A stretch of 64,000 nt of DNA. Origin: Flavivirga sp. 57AJ16 (GTDB lineage: Bacteria; Bacteroidota; Bacteroidia; Flavobacteriales; Flavobacteriaceae). Each line of letters opens with the position of its first letter. Position 1 is the stretch's first letter. Under the pieces are notes generated by a model that saw only the letters and a list, made by a program, of their open reading frames with translations, was not told the origin of the DNA and searched no databases. Position numbers and translations under genes: made by a program. The stretch covers positions 1-64,000 of the forward strand of contig NZ_JAQZAT010000014.1 of assembly GCF_028736925.1 (NCBI RefSeq), read 5' to 3'. Shown in pieces: positions 29,187 to 37,842 of this stretch.

Positions 29187-31859
29187 TTAGAACAACGTTT
29201 TTTGCCCTGCTTCATCAGCATCATTATCATGGGATGATTTCATATCATTTGAGTTTGAAGTTTCTGTTCCATCACTTGCAGTGTTATTTGCGTTAACTTC
29301 TGTTTCATCAACGACTTCTAAATCATCTGCATGTATTTCTTCAGGGGCCTCATAAGGTAACGGATCTAACAAATTAACTTGATTAACCTTATCCTTTGTT
29401 AACTGATTTCCTAAAGCGTTAATACCCTTAATCGCAATAAATTCCTCTAGGTTTATTTCTAGGTTGTCTTTTCTGTCTTTGCCTCTTTCTTTAGCAAATA
29501 CAACTTCTGCCACAGGTATCCAATCTGTAGATACAATTTCTAATTGTGAATTTGGGTGTTCTGAAATAAATGATTCTTCCCGCCCTTCGTTTTCGATTAA
29601 AAATCGTTTTACATAATAAATTTCTTTTTCTCCATTGAAATAAATTGCAGAAATAGGTTTTTTAGGAATCCATTTTTCCATAACTATCATATCGTCATCA
29701 AAATGCATAGTGACTTCTGGCGTAACCGTTTTAACTATTCCCGATTGATTGATAATAAGCAATTTATCTTCACCTCTAAATTCTCCAATCAGCTCACCTC
29801 TACCATCTACATTGAGACGTCGAACCGTATCATCAAACCAGATCTTACGTGGCTTTAATGTAGAAACGCCTTTTTCTTTTAGCTCTACGCGTTTTATAGA
29901 ATATTTTGTCACTAAATTTCCTTTGGAGACCCTGCCTTTAATAAGTATATCTGCAAAATCAATATCCCATTTTAATTTCTTGATACTACCTGCTTGCCTT
30001 AATAAAATAGTAATAACTTCTGCTTCTCCATTCGGATTTGCCGAGAAGTAAAGCGTTGTAGATCCTTTGTTCCCATTTGTTAAATCATACTCCTTATCTC
30101 TTGTTATACCAGTAACAGCAAACCTTTTTATATAGGACGGTCCATTTTTACCATCACGATAAATCATGTTATAAATAGTACGTTTGTCCTTTTTCTTAAA
30201 TACAGCTACATGTATAATATTCTTACCGATAAAGGTTTTTGAGTCTACCTTGGTAACCATCATCTTCCCTTCCTTGGTAAATACTATAATATCATCTATA
30301 TCACTACAATCTCCCACATATTCATCACGACGAAGTGATGTACCTATAAAGCCTTCCTCCCTATTTACATAAAGCTTCGTGTTTCGTATAACCACTTTAG
30401 TAGCATCAACATCATCAAACGCACGAATTTCGGTTTTGCGCTCTCTTCCTTCTCCATAATCTTTCTTCAATCTTGTAAAATATGCAATCGCATAATCAAT
30501 AAGATGTTCTAAATGATGCTTTATTTCTGCTATCTGTTCTTCTAAAGCTTCAATTTTTTGCTGTGCCTTATCAATATCAAATTTTGAGATACGTTTAATT
30601 CGTATCTCGGTCAATCTTGTAATATCATCTTCAGTCACAGCTCGTTTTAAATGCTTTATATGCGGTTGCAATCCTTTATCAATAGCACCTATAACACCTT
30701 CCCAGGTTTCTTCTTCTTCAATATCACGATAAATTCTATTTTCAATAAAAATACGTTCTAAACTAGCAAAATGCCACTGTTCTTCAAACTCTCCTAATTT
30801 AATCTCAAGTTCACTTTTAAGAAGTTGCACCGTATTATCTGTGGAACGGCGTAGCATTTCAGAAACCCCTATGAATAAAGGCTTATTATCTTCAATAACA
30901 CAACCTAGAGGTGAAATAGACGATTCGCAACTAGTAAATGCATATAACGCATCAATGGTTTTATCTGGAGATAATCCCGAAGGCAAATGCACTAAAATTT
31001 CCACTTCTGCCGCTGTGTTATCTTCTATCTTCTTAACCTTTATCTTCCCTTTGTCATTTGCTTTTAAAATAGAATCTATAAGTGATGATGTGGTCGTTCC
31101 ATATGGAATTTCAGAGATAACAAGTGTATTTTTATCTAACTGTGAAATTTTGGCCCGCACTCTTACTTTACCCCCACGTAAACCTTCATTATAATTAGAA
31201 AAATCAGCAATTCCTGCCGTTGGAAAATCTGGTAGTATCGTAAACCGTTTCCCTTGCAAATGCTTAATAGAAGCCTCTATAAGTTCAATGAAATTGTGCG
31301 GTAATATTTTTGTTGATAGCCCTACTGCAATACCCTCACCTCCTTGAGCCAAAAGTAAAGGGAACATAACCGGCAAGTTAACAGGCTCTTTACGCCTGCC
31401 ATCGTAACTAGCTTGCCATTCGGTTATTTTAGGGTTATATACAACATCCAACCCAAATTTAGAAATACGGGCTTCTATATAACGTGATGCAGCAGCACGA
31501 TCTCCTGTTAAAATATTCCCCCAGTTTCCTTGGGTATCTATTAATAAATCTTTCTGACCAATCTGTACCATGGCATCTGCAATACTCGCATCACCATGCG
31601 GATGGTATTGCATGGTATGACCAACAATATTGGCTACTTTATTGTAACGTCCATCATCTAAATCTTTCATAGAATGCATGATACGGCGTTGTACTGGCTT
31701 AAAACCATCTTCTATGGCTGGTACGGCACGTTCTAAAATAACATAAGAGGCATAATCCAAAAACCAATCTTTATACATACCCGTAACTCGGGTAATAGTT
31801 TCTTGGGGCTCTTCTTGTTCGTTTATTAAATTGTCATTTGGGTCTTCGTCTTGGGTCAT
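29187..31859 (-). CDS. parC: DNA topoisomerase IV subunit A
   Basis: The DNA-cleaving subunit of a type IIA topoisomerase that decatenates chromosomes. 890 residues. The catalytic tyrosine is Tyr127 in RAAASRYIEARIS, preceded by the winged-helix segment HTMQYHPHGDASIADAMV. The tower and coiled-coil region (about 430-480, QQKIEALEEQIAEIKHHLEHL) and the C-terminal beta-pinwheel follow. It ends with an acidic Asp/Asn/Ser-rich tail. It is 56 bases downstream of parE. The lack of a gyrase-type GyrA box in the pinwheel and the ParE partner support ParC over GyrA. Confidence 0.95.
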   Translation of the reverse strand: MTQDEDPNDNLINEQEEPQETITRVTGMYKDWFLDYASYVILERAVPAIEDGFKPVQRRIMHSMKDLDDGRYNKVANIVGHTMQYHPHGDASIADAMVQIGQKDLLIDTQGNWGNILTGDRAAASRYIEARISKFGLDVVYNPKITEWQASYDGRRKEPVNLPVMFPLLLAQGGEGIAVGLSTKILPHNFIELIEASIKHLQGKRFTILPDFPTAGIADFSNYNEGLRGGKVRVRAKISQLDKNTLVISEIPYGTTTSSLIDSILKANDKGKIKVKKIEDNTAAEVEILVHLPSGLSPDKTIDALYAFTSCESSISPLGCVIEDNKPLFIGVSEMLRRSTDNTVQLLKSELEIKLGEFEEQWHFASLERIFIENRIYRDIEEEETWEGVIGAIDKGLQPHIKHLKRAVTEDDITRLTEIRIKRISKFDIDKAQQKIEALEEQIAEIKHHLEHLIDYAIAYFTRLKKDYGEGRERKTEIRAFDDVDATKVVIRNTKLYVNREEGFIGTSLRRDEYVGDCSDIDDIIVFTKEGKMMVTKVDSKTFIGKNIIHVAVFKKKDKRTIYNMIYRDGKNGPSYIKRFAVTGITRDKEYDLTNGNKGSTTLYFSANPNGEAEVITILLRQAGSIKKLKWDIDFADILIKGRVSKGNLVTKYSIKRVELKEKGVSTLKPRKIWFDDTVRRLNVDGRGELIGEFRGEDKLLIINQSGIVKTVTPEVTMHFDDDMIVMEKWIPKKPISAIYFNGEKEIYYVKRFLIENEGREESFISEHPNSQLEIVSTDWIPVAEVVFAKERGKDRKDNLEINLEEFIAIKGINALGNQLTKDKVNQVNLLDPLPYEAPEEIHADDLEVVDETEVNANNTASDGTETSNSNDMKSSHDNDADEAGQKTLF

Positions 31860-31868
31860 GCTTTTACC

Positions 31869-31888
31869 GTTCCTGCGGAAGCAGGAAC
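31869..31888. repeat. Perfect GTTCCTGC/GCAGGAAC palindrome in the parE-parC gap
   Basis: Perfect 8-bp arms (31869-31876 and 31881-31888) and a GGAA loop in the 56-base intercistronic space. It belongs to the same palindrome family as 15410 and 37516. It could serve as an mRNA processing or stability element. Confidence 0.6.
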
Positions 31889-31915
31889 CTATTTTAGTTT
31901 TTCTTGATTATATAG

Positions 31916-33778
31916 TTATTTAATCTCTTCTTCAATTAAATCCATTTCAACCTTTAAGTTATCAATGATAAACTCCTGTCGTGTTGGCGTATTTTTACCC
32001 ATATAAAAGGATAGCAATTCCTCTACAGACATATTATCATCTAGCATAATGGGGTCTAACCGAATATCATCACCTATAAAGTGTTTAAATTCATCTGGTG
32101 AAATCTCACCTAATCCTTTAAATCGCGTTATTTCTGGTTTTGGTTTTAATTTCTCAATGGCATTTTTACGCTCATCTTCTGAATAGCAATAAATGGTTTC
32201 CTTTTTATTTCTCACACGAAACAAAGGTGTCTGCAAGATATACAAATGTCCTTCTTTGATGACTTCGGGGAAAAATTGAAGAAAAAATGTAATTAACAAT
32301 AGTCGTATATGCATGCCGTCTACATCGGCATCCGTTGCAATAACGACATTATTATAACGTAAATCCTCTAAGGATTCTTCTATATTTAAAGCTGCTTGTA
32401 ATAGATTAAACTCTTCATTTTCGTAAACAATTTTCTTGCTTAATCCATAACAGTTTAAAGGTTTTCCTTTTAAGCTAAAAACGGCCTGAGTATTAACATC
32501 TCGAGATTTTGTAATACTTCCAGAGGCCGAATCCCCCTCTGTAATAAAAAGGGTCGTTTCTAAATTACGTTCGTTTTTAGTATCACCAAAATGCACCCTG
32601 CAATCTCGTAATTTCTTATTATGGAGACTAGCCTTTTTAGCACGATCTTTGGCTAGTTTTCGGATACCTGAAAGTTCCTTTCGTTCTCTTTCCGCCTGCA
32701 ATATTTTACGCTGAATGGCTTCGGCTGTTTTCTGGTTTTTATGTAGAAAATTATCTAATTGTGTTTTTACAAAATCATTTATATAGGTTCTAACGGTAGG
32801 TAAATCACCACCCATATCCGTAGACCCTAATTTTGTTTTAGTCTGGCTTTCAAAAACAGGCTCCATCACCTTAATGGCTATGGCACTAACTACAGATTTC
32901 CTAACATCGGATGCATCATAATTTTTACCATAAAATTCACGTATGGTTTTTACCAATGCTTCTCTATATGCATTTAAATGTGTGCCACCTTGAGTGGTAT
33001 TTTGTCCATTAACAAACGAATGATACTCTTCGCTATATTGTGTTTTACTATGTGTGAGTGCCACCTCTATATCGTCGCCCCTTAAATGGATAATAGGATA
33101 TAGCCTATCCGACTCATTGATATTTTCACTTAATAAATCCTTTAACCCGTTTTCACTATAGTACTTTTCTCCATTAAAAACAATGGTCAATCCCGGATTT
33201 AAATACACATAGTTTTTAAGCATCTTAACGATGTACTCATTTCTAAATTTATAGTTTTTGAAAATAAGATCATCTGGAATAAAAGACACCTTGGTTCCTT
33301 TTCTTCTCGTTGTCGTATCTAACGATTCCTCGTTAGTTAGATTTCCTTTTTCAAATTCCGCGGAAGCAGATTTATTATCGCGCGTTGATTCTACTCTAAA
33401 ATATGACGAAAGGGCATTTACCGCTTTGGTACCGACCCCATTTAATCCTACAGATTTTTTGAAAGCTTTAGAATCATACTTTCCTCCCGTGTTCATTTTA
33501 GAAACCACATCAACAACTTTTCCCAAAGGAATGCCTCGGCCATAATCACGAACCGTCACTTTAGTTCCCTGAATAGATATTTCAATAGTTTTTCCAGCCC
33601 CCATGACATACTCGTCAATAGAGTTATCCAAAACCTCCTTTAACAGGATATAAATACCATCATCTGGAGAGGATCCATCACCTAGTTTACCAATATACAT
33701 CCCAGGACGCATGCGAATATGTTCCTTCCAGTCTAGTGAACGTATATTATCTTCGGTATAATTGGATTGTGCAGACAT
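31916..33778 (-). CDS. parE: DNA topoisomerase IV subunit B
   Basis: The ATPase subunit that partners ParC. 620 residues from the ATG at 33778; a TTG four codons upstream is less likely. Visible features are the GHKL ATPase parts ([49 protein letters not shown]), the TOPRIM motifs TEGDSASGS and [12 protein letters not shown], and a C-terminal [12 protein letters not shown]. The length matches ParE rather than the longer GyrB of many bacteria. It is followed by parC in the same operon. Confidence 0.95.
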   Translation of the reverse strand: MSAQSNYTEDNIRSLDWKEHIRMRPGMYIGKLGDGSSPDDGIYILLKEVLDNSIDEYVMGAGKTIEISIQGTKVTVRDYGRGIPLGKVVDVVSKMNTGGKYDSKAFKKSVGLNGVGTKAVNALSSYFRVESTRDNKSASAEFEKGNLTNEESLDTTTRRKGTKVSFIPDDLIFKNYKFRNEYIVKMLKNYVYLNPGLTIVFNGEKYYSENGLKDLLSENINESDRLYPIIHLRGDDIEVALTHSKTQYSEEYHSFVNGQNTTQGGTHLNAYREALVKTIREFYGKNYDASDVRKSVVSAIAIKVMEPVFESQTKTKLGSTDMGGDLPTVRTYINDFVKTQLDNFLHKNQKTAEAIQRKILQAERERKELSGIRKLAKDRAKKASLHNKKLRDCRVHFGDTKNERNLETTLFITEGDSASGSITKSRDVNTQAVFSLKGKPLNCYGLSKKIVYENEEFNLLQAALNIEESLEDLRYNNVVIATDADVDGMHIRLLLITFFLQFFPEVIKEGHLYILQTPLFRVRNKKETIYCYSEDERKNAIEKLKPKPEITRFKGLGEISPDEFKHFIGDDIRLDPIMLDDNMSVEELLSFYMGKNTPTRQEFIIDNLKVEMDLIEEEIK

Positions 33779-33889
33779 AGAATTGAGCAAAATTTTATGA
33801 TAGATCGCTAATATAAGACAACGCTACAAAAAATAAAACCTCCATTACACAAAGTAATTAACAATATAAAATTGTTTTTGTTGAGAACC

Positions 33890-34798
33890 TTATTCTTTGG
33901 TTTTAGGCTTCTTTAAAGATACTAATAGAATGCCTATTATAACAGCTAGAGCGCCAAAAAGTTGTAAAAATGTCAGGCTTTCATTTAAGAAAATAGCAGC
34001 CAAAACAATGGTGGAAATAGGTCCGACTCCTGCAATAATCGCAAAATTCGACGAACTGATCATTTTAATAGAAGCTGACACTAAAAATGAAGGAATCACC
34101 GTAGCAAAAATGGCAATTAAAAATCCAAGAAAATAAACTTCCCATGAAAAGCCGAACAAATCAATTTCACTTATAATACTATAATGAACAAACACGCAAA
34201 TACATGAAACAATCATGGCATAGGCTGTAAATTTCATCACACCAAATTTAGGAATCAACCAACCACTACCAACCAAATATGAAGCATATGTTATGGCGCT
34301 GAGTAAAATAAAAAAACCTCCAATATAAGTATCACTTCCAGAAATAGCGACTTCATCCCAAAAAGCAATTACGATCCCCAAATAGGTTAAGGCAATAGCA
34401 CCTCCTTGAATTTTGTTTATGGGCTGTTTTAAAAAGAACCTATTTAAAAGCAGTACGATAGTAGGGTACAAAAACAAAATGATACGCTCTAAACTTGCTT
34501 TTATATAAGTAAGCCCTACAAAATCAAAATAACTCGCCAAATAATACCCCACAAACCCAAAGAAAACAACCCAGGCATAATCTTTGTTTTTTATGGCAAC
34601 CGCCCTATTTTGTTTCCGATATAAATAAGCAACAATGATGTAAAAAGGAAAAGAAAACAGCATTCTAAGTAGTAAAATACTAATAGTATCCACTTTATAT
34701 TGATAAGCTAATTTTACCATAACCGCTTTCGAGGAAAACAGTACAATCCCCAGAATTCCTAAAAAAATACCATAAATAAACGTTTTTGTTGCTTGCAT
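33890..34798 (-). CDS. DMT superfamily transporter (EamA family)
   Basis: A 302-residue inner-membrane protein with ten predicted helices in two EamA repeats. The first covers about residues 8-140 (GILGIVLFSSKAVMVKLAYQ) and the second about 155-295 (LLSAITYASYLVGSGWL), ending in GALAVIIGILLVSLKKPK. EamA proteins export amino acids or other metabolites; the substrate is not predictable. It lies 99 bases upstream of the parE start on the same strand, so it may share or precede that promoter region. Confidence 0.9.
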   Translation of the reverse strand: MQATKTFIYGIFLGILGIVLFSSKAVMVKLAYQYKVDTISILLLRMLFSFPFYIIVAYLYRKQNRAVAIKNKDYAWVVFFGFVGYYLASYFDFVGLTYIKASLERIILFLYPTIVLLLNRFFLKQPINKIQGGAIALTYLGIVIAFWDEVAISGSDTYIGGFFILLSAITYASYLVGSGWLIPKFGVMKFTAYAMIVSCICVFVHYSIISEIDLFGFSWEVYFLGFLIAIFATVIPSFLVSASIKMISSSNFAIIAGVGPISTIVLAAIFLNESLTFLQLFGALAVIIGILLVSLKKPKTKE

Positions 34799-34947
34799 AA
34801 AACGAATATATAGGAAGCTTATTTAAATGGTATTTGCTTTACTAAAAAAATACGATGCCCATACTAAACTTAAAGTAGACCTCATCATTAATCATTATTG
34901 TTTTTTATATATTGCAGTATCAAATAAATCACAGTGAACCCAAACAA

Positions 34948-36228
34948 ATGAAAAAACTATTTTTCCTTCTTATTACTTTCTATGCATTTACAGCCTGTCA
35001 ATCAAAATATAAAGATATTCCAGACACGTATCATACCCTTTTAGATACTGCTCTTATAAAAGCCGGTTCAAATACGCCACAAATTTTAAAAGCATTAACA
35101 GAGGCTCCTAAAAACCAAAAAGAAGGTATGGCATTTCTTATAAGCTATATGCCAACAAGGGATTTAACGACGCTATCTGCTTCTTTTCTTTTAGAAAATG
35201 CGACATATGCTTATAAAGCAAGAGAAAAATACCCCTGGTGCAAAGCCTTGCCAGATACTATTTTTTTTAATGAAGTCCTCCCTTATACAAATGTAGCCGA
35301 AACCCGAGACCCTTGGCGAAAAGATTTTTATGAACGCTTTTCTAAGTATGTGGAAGATAAAAAAAGTTTAAAGGCTGCCATTTTTGCTATCGCCAACCCC
35401 ATTAAAGACGAAGTCAAGGTTGAATATAATGTAAAACGCTCTAAAATGGATTCCAGTCCAAAAGAAGCTATGGCAGAAAATATGGCAACATGTACGGGCT
35501 TGTCCATTATATTAACAGATGCCTTTCGCTCGGTAGGAATCCCATCAAGATTGGCAGGTACCCCGATGTGGACCAACATGAAAGGAAATCATACCTGGTC
35601 TGAGGTCTATATAGATAACGAATGGAAATTCATAGAATATTACCCTGAAGGTCTTAATAAATCATGGTTTTTGGCCGATGCCGGAAAAGCAGACATCAAC
35701 AACCCATTACATTGGATCTATGCCGTATCATATAAACCAACCGACCAATACTATTATGCAGGAAGAGCTGTAAAGCATTTGATAAATAAAATGGACCTGA
35801 ACGACATGCCGCCTCAAATGCGCAGACATTATGAAAACCCAAAAGAACGAGACAGCATTAAGGAAGGACCTTATATTTATGGCGTTAATGTCACCCAGCG
35901 CTATATAGATTTATATGAAAAATCCTTGGAAAACAAAAAACTCGAAGAAGATGAGCTCATGGCTAAATTTATAATATTTAAGGATCAAGACATGACAAAA
36001 AGCGATTCGAGATTAGACTGTCGTGTTGATATTTTTATGGAAGATAAAAAAATAGATTTTGGGTATGCGCCAAGCACTACAGACGATATGAACAAATTTT
36101 TAAAATTAAAGTTAAAAAAGCACACCGATTATACCGTAAAGGTTAGCAATACAAAAAACAATGTGGACCACTCTTTTTCCATATCAACAGGTGATGCCCC
36201 TTCTCAAGAGTTTAAATTAATATTATAG
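34948..36228 (+). CDS. Transglutaminase-like domain lipoprotein
   Basis: 426 residues from the ATG at 34948 (an upstream TTG adds 12 residues that break the signal peptide). Signal peptide with lipobox FTAC (Cys17). A transglutaminase-like cysteine-peptidase fold covers about residues 150-240: ENMATCTGLSIILTDAFRS with Cys182 as nucleophile and GNHTWSEVYID with His215. The third position, usually Asp, appears as Glu230 in KFIEYYPEG. The region after 340 is a beta-rich extra domain. It may process cell-wall peptides or proteins in the periplasm. It converges on ychF across a repeat-rich gap. Confidence 0.82.
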   Translation: MKKLFFLLITFYAFTACQSKYKDIPDTYHTLLDTALIKAGSNTPQILKALTEAPKNQKEGMAFLISYMPTRDLTTLSASFLLENATYAYKAREKYPWCKALPDTIFFNEVLPYTNVAETRDPWRKDFYERFSKYVEDKKSLKAAIFAIANPIKDEVKVEYNVKRSKMDSSPKEAMAENMATCTGLSIILTDAFRSVGIPSRLAGTPMWTNMKGNHTWSEVYIDNEWKFIEYYPEGLNKSWFLADAGKADINNPLHWIYAVSYKPTDQYYYAGRAVKHLINKMDLNDMPPQMRRHYENPKERDSIKEGPYIYGVNVTQRYIDLYEKSLENKKLEEDELMAKFIIFKDQDMTKSDSRLDCRVDIFMEDKKIDFGYAPSTTDDMNKFLKLKLKKHTDYTVKVSNTKNNVDHSFSISTGDAPSQEFKLIL

Positions 36229-36244
36229 ATTTCTTGTTTTTAAG

Positions 36245-36387
36245 AGGTTGTGTATCATTCAGTAATCAGTATTCAGTGTTCAGTTGGCAGTCCATAATTA
36301 ATCTAATCCCTCATACCTCATGCCTGGTACCGAAATTGAAGTCGAAATTGAATCCCTAATCCCTATTACCTATTACCTATTACCTAA
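36245..36387. repeat. Low-complexity repeat between convergent genes
   Basis: Contains CAGTAATCAGTATTCAGTG-type words, then CATGCCTGGTACCGAAATTG, then repeated CTATTACCTATTACC. It is the reverse complement of the family at 28919-29186. It fills nearly the whole convergent gap before the ychF stop. Confidence 0.6.
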
Positions 36388-36389
36388 AA

Positions 36390-37484
36390 TCATACATTAA
36401 ACAAAAAATGCATCACATCCCCATCTTTAACGACATAGTTCTTACCTTCAACACGCATTTTTCCTGCTTCTTTTACTTTTGCTTCACTACCGTAAGACAC
36501 ATAGTCTTCATAGCCAATAACCTCAGCACGGATAAAGCCTTTTTCAAAATCGGTATGTATAACGCCCGCTGCTTGTGGTGCACTGGCCCCTATATCAATA
36601 GTCCAGGCACGTACTTCTTTGACTCCAGCAGTAAAATAGGTTTGTTGATTTAACAGTTTATATGCCGAACGAATTAATTTAGCAGAACCTGGTTCTTCTA
36701 ATCCAATATCCTGTAAAAACATTTGACGCTCTTCATAATCATCCAATTCATTAATATCGGCTTCTGTACCAACCGCTAATACTAAAACCTCGGCATTTTC
36801 ATCTTTAACGACTTCTTTTACTTTTTCAACATAAGCGTTACCAGAAACTGCCGCACTTTCATCCACATTACAAACATACATAACAGGTTTATCGGTAATA
36901 AACTGGGATGGTTTCACAAAATCGGCATAATCATCTTCGCTAAATTCTAAAGCCCGAACCGATGTTCCTGCCTCTAAACCAGCCTTTATAGCCAACAATA
37001 CGGCCTCTTCTTTTTGTGCATCCTTATTTCCTGTTTTTGCAGCACGCTTAACCTTATCAAGCTTTTTATCGACAGTTTCCAAATCTTTAAGCTGTAACTC
37101 CATATCGATAGTTTCTTTATCCCGTATGGGGTCTACATGGCCGTCAACATGCACGATATTGTCATTATCAAAACAACGCAATACATGTAGAATCGCATCA
37201 GTTTCCCTAATATTTGCCAAAAACTGATTCCCTAAACCTTCGCCCTTACTGGCCCCTTTAACCAATCCGGCAATATCCACAATCTCAACCGTTGCAGGTT
37301 GTACGCGTTCTGGGGCAACCAACTTCTCTAATTTTTCCAATCTTTGGTCCGGTACATTAACCACTCCAATATTAGGCTCTATAGTACAAAAGGGAAAGTT
37401 AGCACTTTGCGCTTTGGCATTAGATAAACAATTAAATAAAGTTGACTTTCCTACATTAGGTAATCCTACAATTCCTGCTTTCAT
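36390..37484 (-). CDS. ychF: Redox-regulated ATPase YchF (Obg family)
   Basis: A universally conserved P-loop NTPase that prefers ATP over GTP and is linked to ribosome and oxidative-stress functions. 364 residues. G1 is GLPNVGKST at 7-15, followed by [15 protein letters not shown] (switch I) and [17 protein letters not shown] (G3/switch II). A central coiled coil covers about 130-170, and the C-terminal TGS domain (from about 280) ends in [13 protein letters not shown]. All parts are intact. A perfect -7 box is found 68-75 bases upstream, with a palindrome of the GCAGG family in the leader. Confidence 0.97.
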   Translation of the reverse strand: MKAGIVGLPNVGKSTLFNCLSNAKAQSANFPFCTIEPNIGVVNVPDQRLEKLEKLVAPERVQPATVEIVDIAGLVKGASKGEGLGNQFLANIRETDAILHVLRCFDNDNIVHVDGHVDPIRDKETIDMELQLKDLETVDKKLDKVKRAAKTGNKDAQKEEAVLLAIKAGLEAGTSVRALEFSEDDYADFVKPSQFITDKPVMYVCNVDESAAVSGNAYVEKVKEVVKDENAEVLVLAVGTEADINELDDYEERQMFLQDIGLEEPGSAKLIRSAYKLLNQQTYFTAGVKEVRAWTIDIGASAPQAAGVIHTDFEKGFIRAEVIGYEDYVSYGSEAKVKEAGKMRVEGKNYVVKDGDVMHFLFNV

Positions 37485-37515
37485 TGAAAATTTATTTTTT
37501 ATTCCCGTAAACCTG

Positions 37516-37527
37516 CCTGCCGGCAGG
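37516..37527. repeat. CCTGCCGGCAGG palindrome (dispersed family)
   Basis: A perfect 12-base palindrome in the presumed 5' leader of ychF. Read leftward, the sequence after and around it (AAAAATAGGTTTCCG) resembles the surroundings of the 31869 palindrome. Confidence 0.5.
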
Positions 37528-37551
37528 AACGGAAACCTATTTTTGCGAGTG

Positions 37552-37559
37552 CAAAGATA
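37552..37559 (-). promoter_or_regulatory. Candidate -7 box of the ychF promoter
   Basis: The minus strand reads TATCTTTG, matching TAnnTTTG. The resulting leader of about 60 bases would include the CCTGCCGGCAGG palindrome. No -33 TTTG is clear. Confidence 0.4.
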
Positions 37560-37587
37560 TATTATATTAATAGTATTTTATAATTTG

Positions 37588-37730
37588 AAATGGTTTAAAC
37601 TTTCTTGAAAGGAGCAAAAAATAATGATTTTATATCAATTTGGGTTGCAGAGCATCGCTATGACGTAATAAACTTACCAAATGTAAAGATGAAAAAGCCT
37701 CTTACGGCCCATTATAAAAGCCCTCATTTA
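37588..37730. repeat. Diverged copy of the 26040-26220 element
   Basis: Begins AAATGGTTTAAACT, keeps ATGATTTTAT, GCATCGCTATGACGTAATAAA and CCATTATAAAA at comparable positions, and has lost a clean right inverted end. An AAAAGCC/GGCTTTT hairpin lies at its right boundary. Confidence 0.5.
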
Positions 37731-37842
37731 ACAAGGCTTTTGATCTATTATTGATACAGGCACAAATATTAAGTAACTCTTTCACAGCTATTAAATAATT
37801 TTAATATAGTATATTTACTACAACTCAAAATAAATAATACAT

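Larger units (their letters stand above)
37485..37842. other. Divergent region between ychF and a TonB receptor
   Basis: About 360 bases. It holds a CCTGCCGGCAGG palindrome, the ychF -7 box and a diverged copy of the 26040 MITE-like element. No ORF of note. Confidence 0.55.

Noticed and set aside
29187-33778. Annotation of parC/parE as gyrA/gyrB
   Set aside because: The B subunit is short, the A subunit lacks a visible GyrA box, and the two are adjacent in the order typical of parE-parC.
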